Positions 8,902-18,770 of a stretch of 64,000 bases of DNA are shown here, piece after piece. The translations under genes and the position numbers were made by a program. The stretch comes from CAXMST01 sp963793415 (GTDB lineage: Bacteria; Actinomycetota; Thermoleophilia; Solirubrobacterales; 70-9), in NCBI GenBank assembly GCA_963793415.1, contig CAWCAC010000002.1, forward strand, positions 1,736,001 through 1,800,000. Direction: 5' to 3'. The notes under the pieces were generated by a model. It did no database searches. It had not been told where the DNA came from and was given only the letters and a program-made list of their open reading frames with translations. Each line of letters opens with the position of its first letter. The stretch's first letter is position 1.

Positions 8902-10188
8902 TCAGACGCCGGCGGCGGCGGGCGCCGTCGCGAGGTCGAGCAGCAGCGTCTGCGTCAGCTCGTCGAGGTAGGCGGCGGAGATTCCGGGGGCCGAGACGTT
9001 CAGCTCCGCGGTCGCCGTCGGGCCGCGCGGCCCGACGACGAGGGCCGCGTAGTGACCGCGCTCGAGCCCGTCGCCGGTCAGCATCAGGGCACCCTCGATC
9101 GGGCCGGATGGCCCGCTGAAGGTGCCGGTCCAGACCCGCTCGGGCTTGCCGGGGAGGCTCGCCTCCGCGTTCGTGGCGGCGAACCGGAGCGGCTCGACCG
9201 GCTCGAGCTTGCGGCTGCGCGCGTACTCGGCGTAAAAGGCGGCCTCGGCCGTCGCCTCCGAGTCGCCGTTGATGCGACTGCGGATCACGAAGAAGAAGAC
9301 GATCGCGAACAGGCCCAGCTCCCAGATCAGGGCGTTGGTGAGCGGATCGCCGACGGTCAGCAGCAGGCCGTAGATGCCGCCGGCGATGACGCTGATCCCG
9401 AGCCAGATCCAGAACGCCGTGAGCAGGCCGCCGAGGTAGGTGACCGGGGCCCGGCTGACGACCGAGCGGTAGGAACCGGTCGCGGTCGCGACGTTGGCCG
9501 GGCCGCCGTCGTCGAAGGGGACGTAGGGAAGGAAGTACTCGACTCGCCTGTCCTTGAGCTCCTGCTTCTTCGGTTTCGCCGCGGTCCGGTCGGCCTGCCC
9601 GGCGCCGGCGTCCTCGAGCGCCTCGGCGCGGATCGCAGTGGCGAGGTGGGCGGCGTCCTCGCACAGCTGCTTCAGGTCCGCGCTCGCGCTGAGGTGGCCG
9701 TCGCGGACGGTGACGAGAACCCCGTCGGCGAGCTCGAAGCCCCAGTCGTCGCGGCTGCGGCTGACCCAGTCGGCGAGTGCAGGGGAGAAGAGCTCGGTCA
9801 GCCAGCCATCGTCGACACCCTCGTCGACGCGGAGGTTGACGCCGGCGATCTCGCGACTCTCGGCGTCGAGCTTGATCGTGATGTGGCCGCCGCCCCCGCC
9901 GACGGCGAGAAACGGTGCGAAGCCGATCGATTCCGGCACCCGCGTGATCACCGCGGTGAAGCGCTCGGTGTGCGTCTGGTCGTTGCTGCGCCGCTCGTAG
10001 CGGAGCAGGGCGACGATCCCCTCGATGTCGCCGGGCAGCATGCCGTGGGCGGCGCCGTCGATCGAGTTGCCGTGGGTGAGCGCCGTGCCGACCTGGGGCA
10101 GGTATCCATCCGGTCCCGGCGTCAGCGCGTACTGCTCCGCGAACGGCCCGAGGGCCCCCGACGAGCCCAGATCCCCGATTCCCGACAT
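8902..10188 (-). CDS. membrane protein of unknown family (paralog A)
   Basis: A 428-residue protein of unknown function. The N-terminal half (1-200) is a soluble alpha/beta domain with HGMLPGDIEGIVALLRYERRS and WLTELFSPALADWVS; two transmembrane helices follow at about residues 255-310, then a 120-residue C-terminal soluble domain. The soluble half clearly resembles the C-terminal half of the protein encoded at 42853-43761: both have (N/H)G-LP, a YEERS/YERRS stretch, LFSP-(F/L)--W(L/V)S, FEL--G-L-V, and a closing DAAHLATAIRAEA-like helix. A TAGCTT box 8 nt before the ATG suggests a leaderless transcript. It is probably cotranscribed with the DUF547 gene. Confidence 0.7.
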   Translation of the reverse strand: MSGIGDLGSSGALGPFAEQYALTPGPDGYLPQVGTALTHGNSIDGAAHGMLPGDIEGIVALLRYERRSNDQTHTERFTAVITRVPESIGFAPFLAVGGGGGHITIKLDAESREIAGVNLRVDEGVDDGWLTELFSPALADWVSRSRDDWGFELADGVLVTVRDGHLSASADLKQLCEDAAHLATAIRAEALEDAGAGQADRTAAKPKKQELKDRRVEYFLPYVPFDDGGPANVATATGSYRSVVSRAPVTYLGGLLTAFWIWLGISVIAGGIYGLLLTVGDPLTNALIWELGLFAIVFFFVIRSRINGDSEATAEAAFYAEYARSRKLEPVEPLRFAATNAEASLPGKPERVWTGTFSGPSGPIEGALMLTGDGLERGHYAALVVGPRGPTATAELNVSAPGISAAYLDELTQTLLLDLATAPAAAGV

Positions 10189-10196
10189 CGCAGAGG

Positions 10197-10202
10197 AAGC
10201 TA
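10197..10202 (-). promoter_or_regulatory. candidate -10 box of a leaderless promoter (paralog A)
   Basis: On the minus strand the hexamer reads TAGCTT and lies 8 nt before the ATG at 10188. It is only 9 bp from the oppositely oriented box of the catalase-like gene, so the two polymerase sites must overlap. Confidence 0.45.
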
Positions 10203-10211
10203 CCTGAGGGA

Positions 10212-10217
10212 TAGGAT
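10212..10217 (+). promoter_or_regulatory. candidate -10 box of a leaderless promoter (catalase-like gene)
   Basis: TAGGAT lies 7 nt before the GTG at 10225 with no Shine-Dalgarno between them. The promoter for the divergent gene overlaps it. Confidence 0.5.
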
Positions 10218-10224
10218 CGGAGCC

Positions 10225-11139
10225 GTGATCGAGCCGGCCGAGGCGATCGAGCGGATCGCCGCCCGCTTCGGGGTCCACAGCGGACGCCGAGCGCTGCACG
10301 CCCGCGGCGTCGTCTGCTCGGGCACCTTCACGGCTGCGGCCGAGGCCGCGCCGCTGACGACGGCGGTGCACATGCAGGGCGATGCCGTGCCGGTCGTCGC
10401 CCGCCTCTCGAACGGCTCCGGTAATCCCGACGAGCCGGACCGGGCGCCCGACGTGCGCGGCCTCGCGATCCGGTTCGAGCTTCCCGGCGGCGCCCGGACC
10501 GACATCGTCGCCCAGAGCGCGCCGCGGTTCCCGGTCCGTACCCCCGACGCCTTCGTCGACCTGATCGAGGCGACCGAGCGCGGGGCCGGGATGCTGGTCA
10601 AGCTGCCGTTGTTCCTCGCCCGCAACCCCTCGGCTGCCGGCGCCTTGCGCGCCAACGCCTCCGCCCTGAAAGCGCCCTCGAGCTACGCCGATCCCACCTA
10701 CTACGCGGTCCACGCCTATCGCTGGACCGGCCCCGACGGGCGTTCGCACTGGGTCCGCTACACGCTCGTCCCGGTCTCCGAACCGCCCGTCTCCGAGCCC
10801 GACCGCTCAGTTGCCGACTACCTGAGCGCCGAGCTTGCGGCCCGTTTCGCCGCCGCTGGCGAGATCGCCTTCGATCTCGAGCTCAGCGTCGCCGGCGCCG
10901 GCGACGACCCGCACGACCCGACGTCGGTGTGGAAGGGCGCCGATCGCGTCGTCGCCGGCAGGCTCGTGCTCGACGCGCTCGCCGACGGCCGCGAGGACAC
11001 GATCTTCGACCCGCTGCGCCTGACCGAGGGGATCGAGCCCTCGGAGGATCCGATCCTCCACTTCCGGCCGCGCGCCTACGGGGTCTCCTACGCGCGCCGC
11101 ACCGGAGACCCGACACAGCCGCCGCCCTGGGCGCGCTGA
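10225..11139 (+). CDS. catalase family peroxidase (small heme catalase-like)
   Basis: A 304-residue minimal catalase-fold protein. RALHARGVVCSGTF (about 19-32) places a His and Arg like the distal heme pocket of catalases; RLSNGSGNPDEPDRAPDVRGLAIRF matches the catalase core, and RAYGVSYARR near the end supplies a candidate proximal Tyr. The length is well below the roughly 480 residues of classical catalases and fits the 'catalase family peroxidase' group, which may act as organic peroxidases. There is no signal peptide. The GTG start is supported by the nearby -10 box. It is convergent with the acetoacetyl-CoA synthetase gene (15 bp gap). Confidence 0.85.
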   Translation: MIEPAEAIERIAARFGVHSGRRALHARGVVCSGTFTAAAEAAPLTTAVHMQGDAVPVVARLSNGSGNPDEPDRAPDVRGLAIRFELPGGARTDIVAQSAPRFPVRTPDAFVDLIEATERGAGMLVKLPLFLARNPSAAGALRANASALKAPSSYADPTYYAVHAYRWTGPDGRSHWVRYTLVPVSEPPVSEPDRSVADYLSAELAARFAAAGEIAFDLELSVAGAGDDPHDPTSVWKGADRVVAGRLVLDALADGREDTIFDPLRLTEGIEPSEDPILHFRPRAYGVSYARRTGDPTQPPPWAR

Positions 11140-11154
11140 GCCTGCCGGCGCCAA

Positions 11155-13098
11155 TCAGTCCCTGCGACTGCGCGCCATCTCGACGAACGGGTCGAGTGCG
11201 GCGGGATTCGCCAGCGACTCGCGGCTCGCGGCCTGCTCGGCCGGCGTCCCCATCAGGATCCGCTTGACCGGGATCTCCAGCACCTTGCCCGACAGCGTCC
11301 GCGGCACCTCGGCGATCGCGTGCACCTCGTTCGGCACGTGGCGCGGCGAGCAGTCGGCGCGGACGCGGGCGGCGATCCGCTTGATCAGCTCGTCGTTGAG
11401 CTCGGTCCCCTCGGAGAGGACGACGAACAGCGGCATCCAGTTGTCCTCGCCCGACCTCTCGGGGGGAGGCGGCACGTCGACGACCAGCGCGTCGGTGATC
11501 TCGGGGATGCTGAGCACCGCCCGGTAGATCTCGCTCGTGCCCATGCGGATGCCACCGCGATTGATCGTCGAGTCGCTGCGGCCGTAGATGATCGCCGTGC
11601 CGCGCTCGGTCACCTCGATCCAGTCACCGTGGCGCCAGACGCCCGGGTAGTGGTCGAAGTAGGCCTCGCGCAGACGGCTGCCGTCGGGGTCGTCCCAGAA
11701 ATAGATCGGCATCGAGGGCATCGGCTCGGTCAGGACGAGCTCGCCGACCCGGCCGATGTGCGGGTTGCCCTGCTCGTCCCAGCTCTCGAGCGCGGCGCCG
11801 AGCGAGCGCGCCTGCAGCTCGCCCTCGTAGACGGGCAACGTCGGCACGCCGCCGACGAAGGCGGTGCAGACATCGGTGCCGCCGCTGGTCGAGAACAGCC
11901 AGGTGTCGGCGCCGAGCTTCTCGTAGATCCAGTCGAAGCCCTCGGGCGAGAGGGGGGAGCCGGTCGAGCCGACAGCGGCGAGCTTCGAGAGATCGCGTCC
12001 CTCGCCGGGCTCGATCCCGGCCTTCATGCAGGAGGCGATGAAGCTGGCGCTGGTCCCGAAACTGGTGATCCCGGCCTCCTCGCTCAGTTCCCAGAGGCGG
12101 TCGAGCGACGGATAGCCGGGGTTGCCGTCGAACAGCACGATCGAGGCCTCGGTCAGCAACACGCCGACGAGGAAGTTCCACATCATCCAGCCGGTGGTGG
12201 TGAACCAGAAGACGCGGTCGTCGGGGCCGGCGTCGAGGTGGAGGTGCATCTTCTTCAGGTGCTCGAGCAGGATCCCGCCCTGCGAGTGGACGATCGCCTT
12301 CGGCAACCCGGTCGTCCCCGAGGAGTAGAGGATCCAGAGCGGGTGCGAGAAGGGGAGACGCTCGAAGGTGAGCTCCGATCCCTCCGGCCCGAGGAAGCCC
12401 GGCTCCCAGCCGCTGCCGTCGAGGTAGCCGAGGCGGATCGTGTGCTCGAGCGAGGGGATGCCGGCGGCGATCTCGGAGACGACCGCGGAACGGTCGAAGT
12501 CCTTGCCGCCGTAGCGGTAGCCGTCGACCGCGAGCAGGACCTTCGGCTCGATCTGGGCGAAGCGGTCGATGACGCTGCGGGCCCCGAACTCCGGCGCCGC
12601 CGAGGACCAGACGGCGCCGATCGAGGCGCAGGCACAGAAGGCCGCGATCGTCTCGGGGATGTTCGGCAGGTAGGCGGCGACGCGGTCGCCCCGCCCGATC
12701 CCGAGCGCGACGAGGCCCGCGCGGATCCGCGCCGTCTCGGCGCGTAGCTCGCCCCACGTCATCTCGGCCAGCTCGCGGCTCTCGGAGGCATGGCGGATCG
12801 CGATCGCTGCATCGTCGGTGCCGCGGAAGACGTGCTCTGCGTAGGAGACGGAGGCGCCCGGGAACCACTCGGCGCCCGGCATCTCGTGCGAGGAGAGGAC
12901 GACGTCGCCGCGCTCCCCCTCGACATCGAAGTAATCCCAGATCGCGCCCCAGAAGCGCTCGACGTCGTCGACCGACCACTGCCAGAGCTCGGCGTAGCCG
13001 CCCTCGACGCCCTGGGTGCGGGCGAACCCGGTCACCTGGGCGCGCTCGATCCGCGCCTCGTCCGGCTGCCAGAGCAGCCGCCCATCCGTATCGCTCAC
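11155..13098 (-). CDS. acetoacetyl-CoA synthetase
   Basis: A 647-residue ANL-superfamily ligase. The N-terminal cap (FWGAIWDYFDV, then PGAEWFPGASVSYAEHVFRG) is characteristic of acetoacetate-CoA ligases; the AMP-binding P-loop is YSSGTTGLPKAIVHSQGG, followed by WFTTTGWMMWNFLVG, and the hinge and C-terminal part contains YGRSDSTINRGGIRMGTSEIY and PRTLSGKVLEIPVK with the acyl-adenylation Lys. The reaction is acetoacetate + ATP + CoA to acetoacetyl-CoA. It lies 24 bp downstream of a beta-keto acid cleavage enzyme on the same strand, whose product is acetoacetate, which strongly supports the assignment. Confidence 0.9.
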   Translation of the reverse strand: MSDTDGRLLWQPDEARIERAQVTGFARTQGVEGGYAELWQWSVDDVERFWGAIWDYFDVEGERGDVVLSSHEMPGAEWFPGASVSYAEHVFRGTDDAAIAIRHASESRELAEMTWGELRAETARIRAGLVALGIGRGDRVAAYLPNIPETIAAFCACASIGAVWSSAAPEFGARSVIDRFAQIEPKVLLAVDGYRYGGKDFDRSAVVSEIAAGIPSLEHTIRLGYLDGSGWEPGFLGPEGSELTFERLPFSHPLWILYSSGTTGLPKAIVHSQGGILLEHLKKMHLHLDAGPDDRVFWFTTTGWMMWNFLVGVLLTEASIVLFDGNPGYPSLDRLWELSEEAGITSFGTSASFIASCMKAGIEPGEGRDLSKLAAVGSTGSPLSPEGFDWIYEKLGADTWLFSTSGGTDVCTAFVGGVPTLPVYEGELQARSLGAALESWDEQGNPHIGRVGELVLTEPMPSMPIYFWDDPDGSRLREAYFDHYPGVWRHGDWIEVTERGTAIIYGRSDSTINRGGIRMGTSEIYRAVLSIPEITDALVVDVPPPPERSGEDNWMPLFVVLSEGTELNDELIKRIAARVRADCSPRHVPNEVHAIAEVPRTLSGKVLEIPVKRILMGTPAEQAASRESLANPAALDPFVEMARSRRD

Positions 13099-13122
13099 CG
13101 CTCCGGCCTCACGGGTTGATTC

Positions 13123-13994
<872 letters not shown>

Positions 13995-13998
<4 letters not shown>

Positions 13999-15713
13999 GA
14001 GCGCTCCTTCATCGTCGCCGGCCGCGGGTCAGCCGGTCCGGAGTGGACAGTATCACTGGCTACTTCACGCGCTGAAGGGCCTGCTGAGCCTGCGACCCGC
14101 TCCAGTTCGAGGGCCTGCTCGGCACCCAGCGCCGCTGCCAGGCGCTCGTCGTGAGTCGCCAGCACGACCGCACCCGGCCAGCCCTCGAGTCCGGCCTCGA
14201 TCAGCTCCAGCGACTCGATGTCGAGGTGGTTGCCCGGCTCGTCGAGCAGCAGGCAGTTGGCGCCGGCGTGGGCGAGCAGCGTCAGCTCCGCCCGGGTGCG
14301 CTCGCCCGGGGAGAGCGAGCCCGCCGGCCGCGTCACCGCCTCGGCGCCGAGGCCGAACCCGGCGAGAGCGGTCCGCGCCTCTGTGACGCCGAGCCCGGTC
14401 AGCCGGCGGACCGACTCGGCCACGGGCAGGCCCGGGTCGAGCCCTTCGCGTCCCTGGCCGAGGGTGCCGATCGTCGCGCTCGCGGAGCGATCGATCGATC
14501 CCGCGAGGGGTGCGATCTCCCCGGCGATCGCGCCGATCAGAGTCGACTTGCCGCTCCCGTTCGGTCCGGCGAGACGGATCCGGTCTCCGTAGCGGACCGC
14601 CAGCTCGAGCGGGCCGAGCCGCCACTCGCCGCGGCCAAGCACGAGGCCGGAGATCCGCAGCGCCCAGCCGTCCCGGCGCTCGGCGGCGTCGAGCTCGAGC
14701 CGCAGCGGCCGGGCCTCGCGCGGCGCCTCCGGCATCTCGAGCCGCTCGATCCGGGTTCCGACCCGGCGTGCCCGGCGGGCGGCGCCGTCGGCCCGCGCCC
14801 GCACCCACTCCTTGACGTGCTTGTCGCCGTCGGCCCCGCCGCTGCCGGAAACTCGCCTGGCTGAGGCCGCGGCCCGCCGCCGCATCTCGGTCTCGATCCC
14901 GGCGATCCGACGGCGCTCGGCCGCCGCGTCCTCGTAGGCGGAGCGAGCCCGCTCGCGACCGATCCGACGCTCCCGCTCGAAGGCATCCCAGCCGCCTGAG
15001 TAGAGGTGGCAGCTGCCGTCGCCGGGGTCGAGCTCGAGCACCTCGCTCGCCAGCTCAGCTAGCGTCGGGCGATCGTGGGAGACGAGCGCGACGGCGCCGT
15101 CGCGGGCCGCCACCAGCTCGTGCAGGCGCGCGAGGCCGTCCGCGTCGAGGTGGTTGGTCGGCTCGTCGAGCAGGACGACATCGAAGCGCGTCACCTCGAG
15201 GGCAGCCAGGCCGACGCGCGCCGCCTGACCGCCCGAGAGCGAGGCCATCGGCCGCTCGAGCAGCTCCGGGTCGAGCCCGATGTCGGCGGCCGCGGTGTCG
15301 GCCCTGGCGCCCGCGTCGTCGCCCCCGAGCGCGAGCCAGCGCGTCAGTGCCGCCGCGTGCGCGTCGATCAGCTCGGTCCGCCCGTTCGAGAGTGCGGCTG
15401 TGAGCCGGTCGAGCTCGCGGCTCGCCTCCGTCAGGCCCGCCTGGGCGAGGATCCGCTCGCGGGCGCTGAGCGGATCGGCGCGGTTCGAGGCGAGCTGGGG
15501 CAGATAGCCGACCCTGCCGATCCGAGCGATCAGGCCGGAGTCGGGCCTGAGCTCGCCGGCGAGGATCCGCAGCAGCGTTGTCTTGCCCGAGCCGTTCGGC
15601 CCGGTGATCGCAAGCCGCGATCTCGTGTTCAAGGTGATGTCGATCGAGCCGAGAACGGTTCTCGCGCCGTGGGCGAAGCCGACGTTCTCGGCACGCAGCA
15701 GTGTCTCTGGCAT
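13995..15713 (-). CDS. ABC-F family ATPase (ribosome-associated type)
   Basis: A 572-residue protein with two ABC ATPase domains and no membrane segments. Domain 1 has GPNGSGKTTLLRILAGE (Walker A), LSGGQAARVGLAALEV and VVLLDEPTNHLD; domain 2 has GPNGSGKSTLIGAIAGE, LSPGERTRAEL and CLLLDEPGNHLD. A charged linker (residues about 230-330, Arg/Glu-rich coil) sits where ABC-F proteins have the P-site tRNA-interaction motif. Such proteins act on stalled or antibiotic-bound ribosomes. The ATG at 15713 has a good AAGGAG site. A tiny leader ORF lies upstream. The stop overlaps the start of the BKACE gene, an unexpected operon partner. Confidence 0.88.
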
Positions 15714-15730
15714 GCGTTGCTCCTTCGGAT

Positions 15731-15749
15731 GCCCGGCTCGTGAGCGGGC
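15731..15749 (-). other. hairpin between leader ORF and ABC-F start
   Basis: On the minus strand GCCC pairs with GGGC, continuing through GCT/AGC-type pairs with one bulge and a 4-nt loop, about 7 bp in all. It lies between the MRSFL leader and the AAGGAG site, where an attenuator would act. There is no U-tract, so a translational effect is more likely than termination. Confidence 0.3.
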
Positions 15750-15805
15750 GGGGTGACAGCGGGCCGGCCGACCGGGGGCGGTTGGACCGGGCTCGGGTCT
15801 GGCTG

Positions 15806-15823
15806 TCAGAGGAAGGAGCGCAT
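15806..15823 (-). CDS. possible leader peptide MRSFL upstream of ABC-F gene
   Basis: ATG CGC TCC TTC CTC TGA encodes a five-residue peptide ending 92 nt before the ABC-F start. ABC-F resistance genes in several Gram-positives are controlled by short leader ORFs whose stalled translation opens the downstream ribosome site. It is supported here only by position and the hairpin that follows; no Shine-Dalgarno precedes it. A TACCTT box lies on the same strand at 15853-15848. Confidence 0.25.
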   Translation of the reverse strand: MRSFL

Positions 15824-15904
15824 GAGTCGGCCCGAAGGCCGCCTCGAAAGGTACCGCACGTATACGGTTGCCGCCACTCGTCTCCGAGTCCCACCCAAGC
15901 ATCC

Positions 15905-15910
15905 AAGGAG
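15905..15910 (+). promoter_or_regulatory. ribosome binding site fixing the SDR start
   Basis: AAGGAG lies 9 nt before the ATG at 15920 and selects that start over the longer open frame. The 150 bp before it also hold the CGTATACG palindrome at 15859-15866, of unknown role. Confidence 0.6.
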
Positions 15911-15919
15911 CCTCCCCTC

Positions 15920-16747
15920 ATGCCCAGCACCCTCGAAGGCAAGACGATCCTGATGTCCGGCGGCAGCCGTGGCATCGGCCTCGCGATCGCCGTCCGCGCC
16001 GCCCGCGAAGGCGCCAACGTCGCCGTGATGGCGAAGACGGAGGCGCCGCACCCGAAGCTTCCGGGCACGATCCACACGGCGGTCGAGGAGATCGAGGCGG
16101 CGGGGGGTAGGGGCCTTGCGATCCTCGGCGATGTCCGCGACGACGCGAGCATCGAGAAGGCTGTGGCGAAGACGGTCGACGCCTTCGGCGGCATCGACGT
16201 CTGTGTCAACAACGCCTCCGCGATCAACCTGGCGAAGACGCCCGACCTCGATCCGAAGCGCTACGACCTGATGCAGGACATCAACACGCGCGGCACCTTC
16301 ATGTTGAGCCGGGCCTGCATCCCGCACCTCGAGTGCAGCGACAATGCCCACATCCTCACCCTGAGCCCGCCGATCAACCTCGACCCGAAGTGGGCCGGCG
16401 GGCAGCTCGGTTACACGATCGCCAAGTACGGAATGAGCCTCTGCACGCTCGGCCTCGCCGAGGAGCTGAGGGACCGGGAGATCGCCGCCAACTCGCTCTG
16501 GCCGCGGACCCTGATCGCGACCGCGGCGGTGCTGAACCTGCTCGGCGGCGAGCAGGCGATGAACCAGTCGCGAACGCCCGAGATCGTTTCCGACGCCGCC
16601 TACGCGATCCTGACCAGGCCCGCGGCCGAGTGCACCGGCAACTTCTTCATCGACGACGAGGTGCTTGCCGAGGAGGGAGTCAACGACCTCGACCGCTATC
16701 GCGCAGGTACCGGCGAGCCCGCGCTCGATCTCTTCCTCGACGGCTGA
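15920..16747 (+). CDS. short-chain dehydrogenase/reductase (HSDL2-like)
   Basis: A 275-residue SDR. The cofactor motif is SGGSRGIGLAIAVRAAREG near the N-terminus, followed by VCVNNASAINL (NNAG-type motif) and the catalytic YTIAKYGMS (Y-x-x-x-K). The segments PHPKLPGTIHTAVEEIEAAGG and the ILTLSPP/NSLWPRT stretch match the hydroxysteroid-dehydrogenase-like protein 2 subgroup, probably acting on fatty-acyl or hydroxy-lipid substrates. The C-terminus ends in a short tail rather than the sterol carrier domain of animal HSDL2. The gene has its own ribosome site and is divergent from the ABC-F operon. Confidence 0.88.
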   Translation: MPSTLEGKTILMSGGSRGIGLAIAVRAAREGANVAVMAKTEAPHPKLPGTIHTAVEEIEAAGGRGLAILGDVRDDASIEKAVAKTVDAFGGIDVCVNNASAINLAKTPDLDPKRYDLMQDINTRGTFMLSRACIPHLECSDNAHILTLSPPINLDPKWAGGQLGYTIAKYGMSLCTLGLAEELRDREIAANSLWPRTLIATAAVLNLLGGEQAMNQSRTPEIVSDAAYAILTRPAAECTGNFFIDDEVLAEEGVNDLDRYRAGTGEPALDLFLDG

Positions 16748-16835
16748 CCGCAACCTGCAGGCAGCTCGGGCGTTGATACGTTTGTCGGCGCCCGCTGGGG
16801 GCATCGTCGTCGTGCGGACACGAAGGAGAGAGGCG

Positions 16836-18743
16836 TTGCGGAAGCTGCTTGCGAACGGTTGGAAGTCCTTGATGATCGGCGTGCTGGTGGCGGCTTCCGT
16901 CGCCCTTGCCGCCCCGGCGCTGGCCTCGGCCGCGCCGCCCGACTCCGTCTTCGACGGCGCCGTTCCCTGTCAGCCGGCTGGATCGAACGGGCTCACCTAC
17001 TGCTCCGACGACCCCCGCAGCACCGTCCCTGCCTTCGACGGCGTCCCGATCGACGTCAGCGTCGGCCTGCCTTCGGAGGACCGCTTCGGCCCGGGCCCCT
17101 ACCCGCTGATCATGATGTTCCACGGCTACGGCGGCAGCAAGGCCGATCTGCAGAGCATGCGCCGCTGGCTCGTCCGCGGCTACGCGACCTTCTCGATGAC
17201 CGACCGCGGCTTCCACGAGTCCTGCGGCTCGACCGCCTCCCAGACCGCCGCCGGTGGTGCCTGCGACGACGGCTACATCCGTCTGATCGACAACCGCTAC
17301 GAGGTTCGCGATGCGCAGGAGTTTGCCGGCGCGCTCGCCGACGAGGGCCTCGCCGAGCCGAAGAAGATCGGCTCGATCGGCGGCTCCTACGGCGGCGGCA
17401 TGTCAATGGCGCTGGGCGCGCTCAAGAACCGGATGGTGATGCCCGACGGCAGCCTCGTCCCCTGGACGAGCCCTGAAGGCAAGAAGATGCGGATCGCGGC
17501 CGCCGCGCCGAGCATCCCATGGACCGATCTCGCCTACTCGCTGGTCCCGAACGGCAGCACGCTCGACTACGTCGCCGATGCCCCGTACAGCGGCGCGATC
17601 GGCATCCAGAAGGAGTCGCTCGTCAACGGCCTCTACTTCTCGGGCCTCGGCGCCCCCGGCTACTACGCCGCGGAAGGCACCGATCCCTCGGCCGACCTGC
17701 GCGGCTGGCGCACCCTGCTCGAGCAGGGTGAGCCCTACGGAGCCGAGGCTCAGGCGATGCTCGAGGAGATCACGACCAACCACTCCTCGTACTACATCGA
17801 CCACTCGACGCCGCCGGCGCCGCTGCTGATGTCGAGCGGCTTCACCGACGACCTGTTCCCGGCCGACGAGACGATCCGCTTCTACAACCGAACCCGGACC
17901 GAGTACGGCAAGAAGGCCCACATGGCGCTGTTCTTCGGGGACTTCGGCCACCCGCGCGCGAACAACAAGGACGACGTCGTCGCCGCCCAGCAGAACCGCG
18001 AGCAGCGCTGGATGGCGCGCTGGGTCAAGGGCAACGACTTCGAGCCGCGCGAGGGCGTCACCCTCTACACGGAGACATGCCCCGGCGACGCGCCGTCCGG
18101 CGGCCCGTACTTCGCGCCGAACTGGGCCAAGATCGCGCCCGGTGAGGTCCGCCTCGCGTCGAAGGCAGCGAAGACGATCGCGCCCGACGCCGGCGACCCC
18201 GCGATCGCGCAGAAGTTCAACCCGGTCGGCGGCGACGCCTGCGCGACCGCGGACGGCGCCGATCAAGCCGGTGCCGCCAGCTACAGGGTCGAGGCGCCCG
18301 GCGACGCCGGCTTCACGCTGCTGGGCTCGGCGACGGTGATCGGCGACTTCGAAGTCGCCGGCGACACCTCGCAGCTCGCGGCGCGCCTGCTCGACGTCGG
18401 GCCCGACGGCCAGGAGACGCTCGTCTCGCGAGCGCTGTGGCGACCCGAGAGCGGTAAGCGCAAGGTCTTCCAGCTGCACCCGAACGGCTGGACTTTCGAG
18501 GACGGCCACGTCGCCAAGCTCGAGCTGCTGCCCTCCGACAGCGACCCCGGCATCGCCGGCGGTTACGGCCGCGCCTCCGACGGCCAGGCCCCGATCACGG
18601 TCAGCAACCTGCAGCTGCGGCTGCCGGTGGCAGAGGGGCCGGGTGAGCTCGGCGGCCTCGTCCGCAAGCCCGCGAAGAAGGTGCTGCCAGAGGGTTACGA
18701 GCTGGCGAGCGATTTCGCCAAGCTCGAGAAGAAGAAGAAGTAG
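16836..18743 (+). CDS. secreted S15/CocE-type alpha/beta hydrolase
   Basis: A 635-residue protein with a basic N-terminus and a hydrophobic signal segment ending near ALASAAP. The catalytic domain has LIMMFHGYGGSKADL and the nucleophile elbow GSIGGSYGGGMS; a later DDLFPADE and FGDFGHPRAN supply the Asp and His expected of the triad. The last 220 residues form a beta-rich domain like the jelly roll of X-Pro dipeptidyl peptidase/cocaine esterase relatives, ending in a Lys-rich tail. The start is TTG at 16836 with AAGGAG 7 nt upstream; it is in frame and matches the signal-peptide length. The substrate is unknown. It is convergent with the DUF2207 gene. Confidence 0.82.
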   Translation: MRKLLANGWKSLMIGVLVAASVALAAPALASAAPPDSVFDGAVPCQPAGSNGLTYCSDDPRSTVPAFDGVPIDVSVGLPSEDRFGPGPYPLIMMFHGYGGSKADLQSMRRWLVRGYATFSMTDRGFHESCGSTASQTAAGGACDDGYIRLIDNRYEVRDAQEFAGALADEGLAEPKKIGSIGGSYGGGMSMALGALKNRMVMPDGSLVPWTSPEGKKMRIAAAAPSIPWTDLAYSLVPNGSTLDYVADAPYSGAIGIQKESLVNGLYFSGLGAPGYYAAEGTDPSADLRGWRTLLEQGEPYGAEAQAMLEEITTNHSSYYIDHSTPPAPLLMSSGFTDDLFPADETIRFYNRTRTEYGKKAHMALFFGDFGHPRANNKDDVVAAQQNREQRWMARWVKGNDFEPREGVTLYTETCPGDAPSGGPYFAPNWAKIAPGEVRLASKAAKTIAPDAGDPAIAQKFNPVGGDACATADGADQAGAASYRVEAPGDAGFTLLGSATVIGDFEVAGDTSQLAARLLDVGPDGQETLVSRALWRPESGKRKVFQLHPNGWTFEDGHVAKLELLPSDSDPGIAGGYGRASDGQAPITVSNLQLRLPVAEGPGELGGLVRKPAKKVLPEGYELASDFAKLEKKKK

Positions 18744-18770
18744 CTCAGCGCCGCCAGAGGCCCGAGGTCA

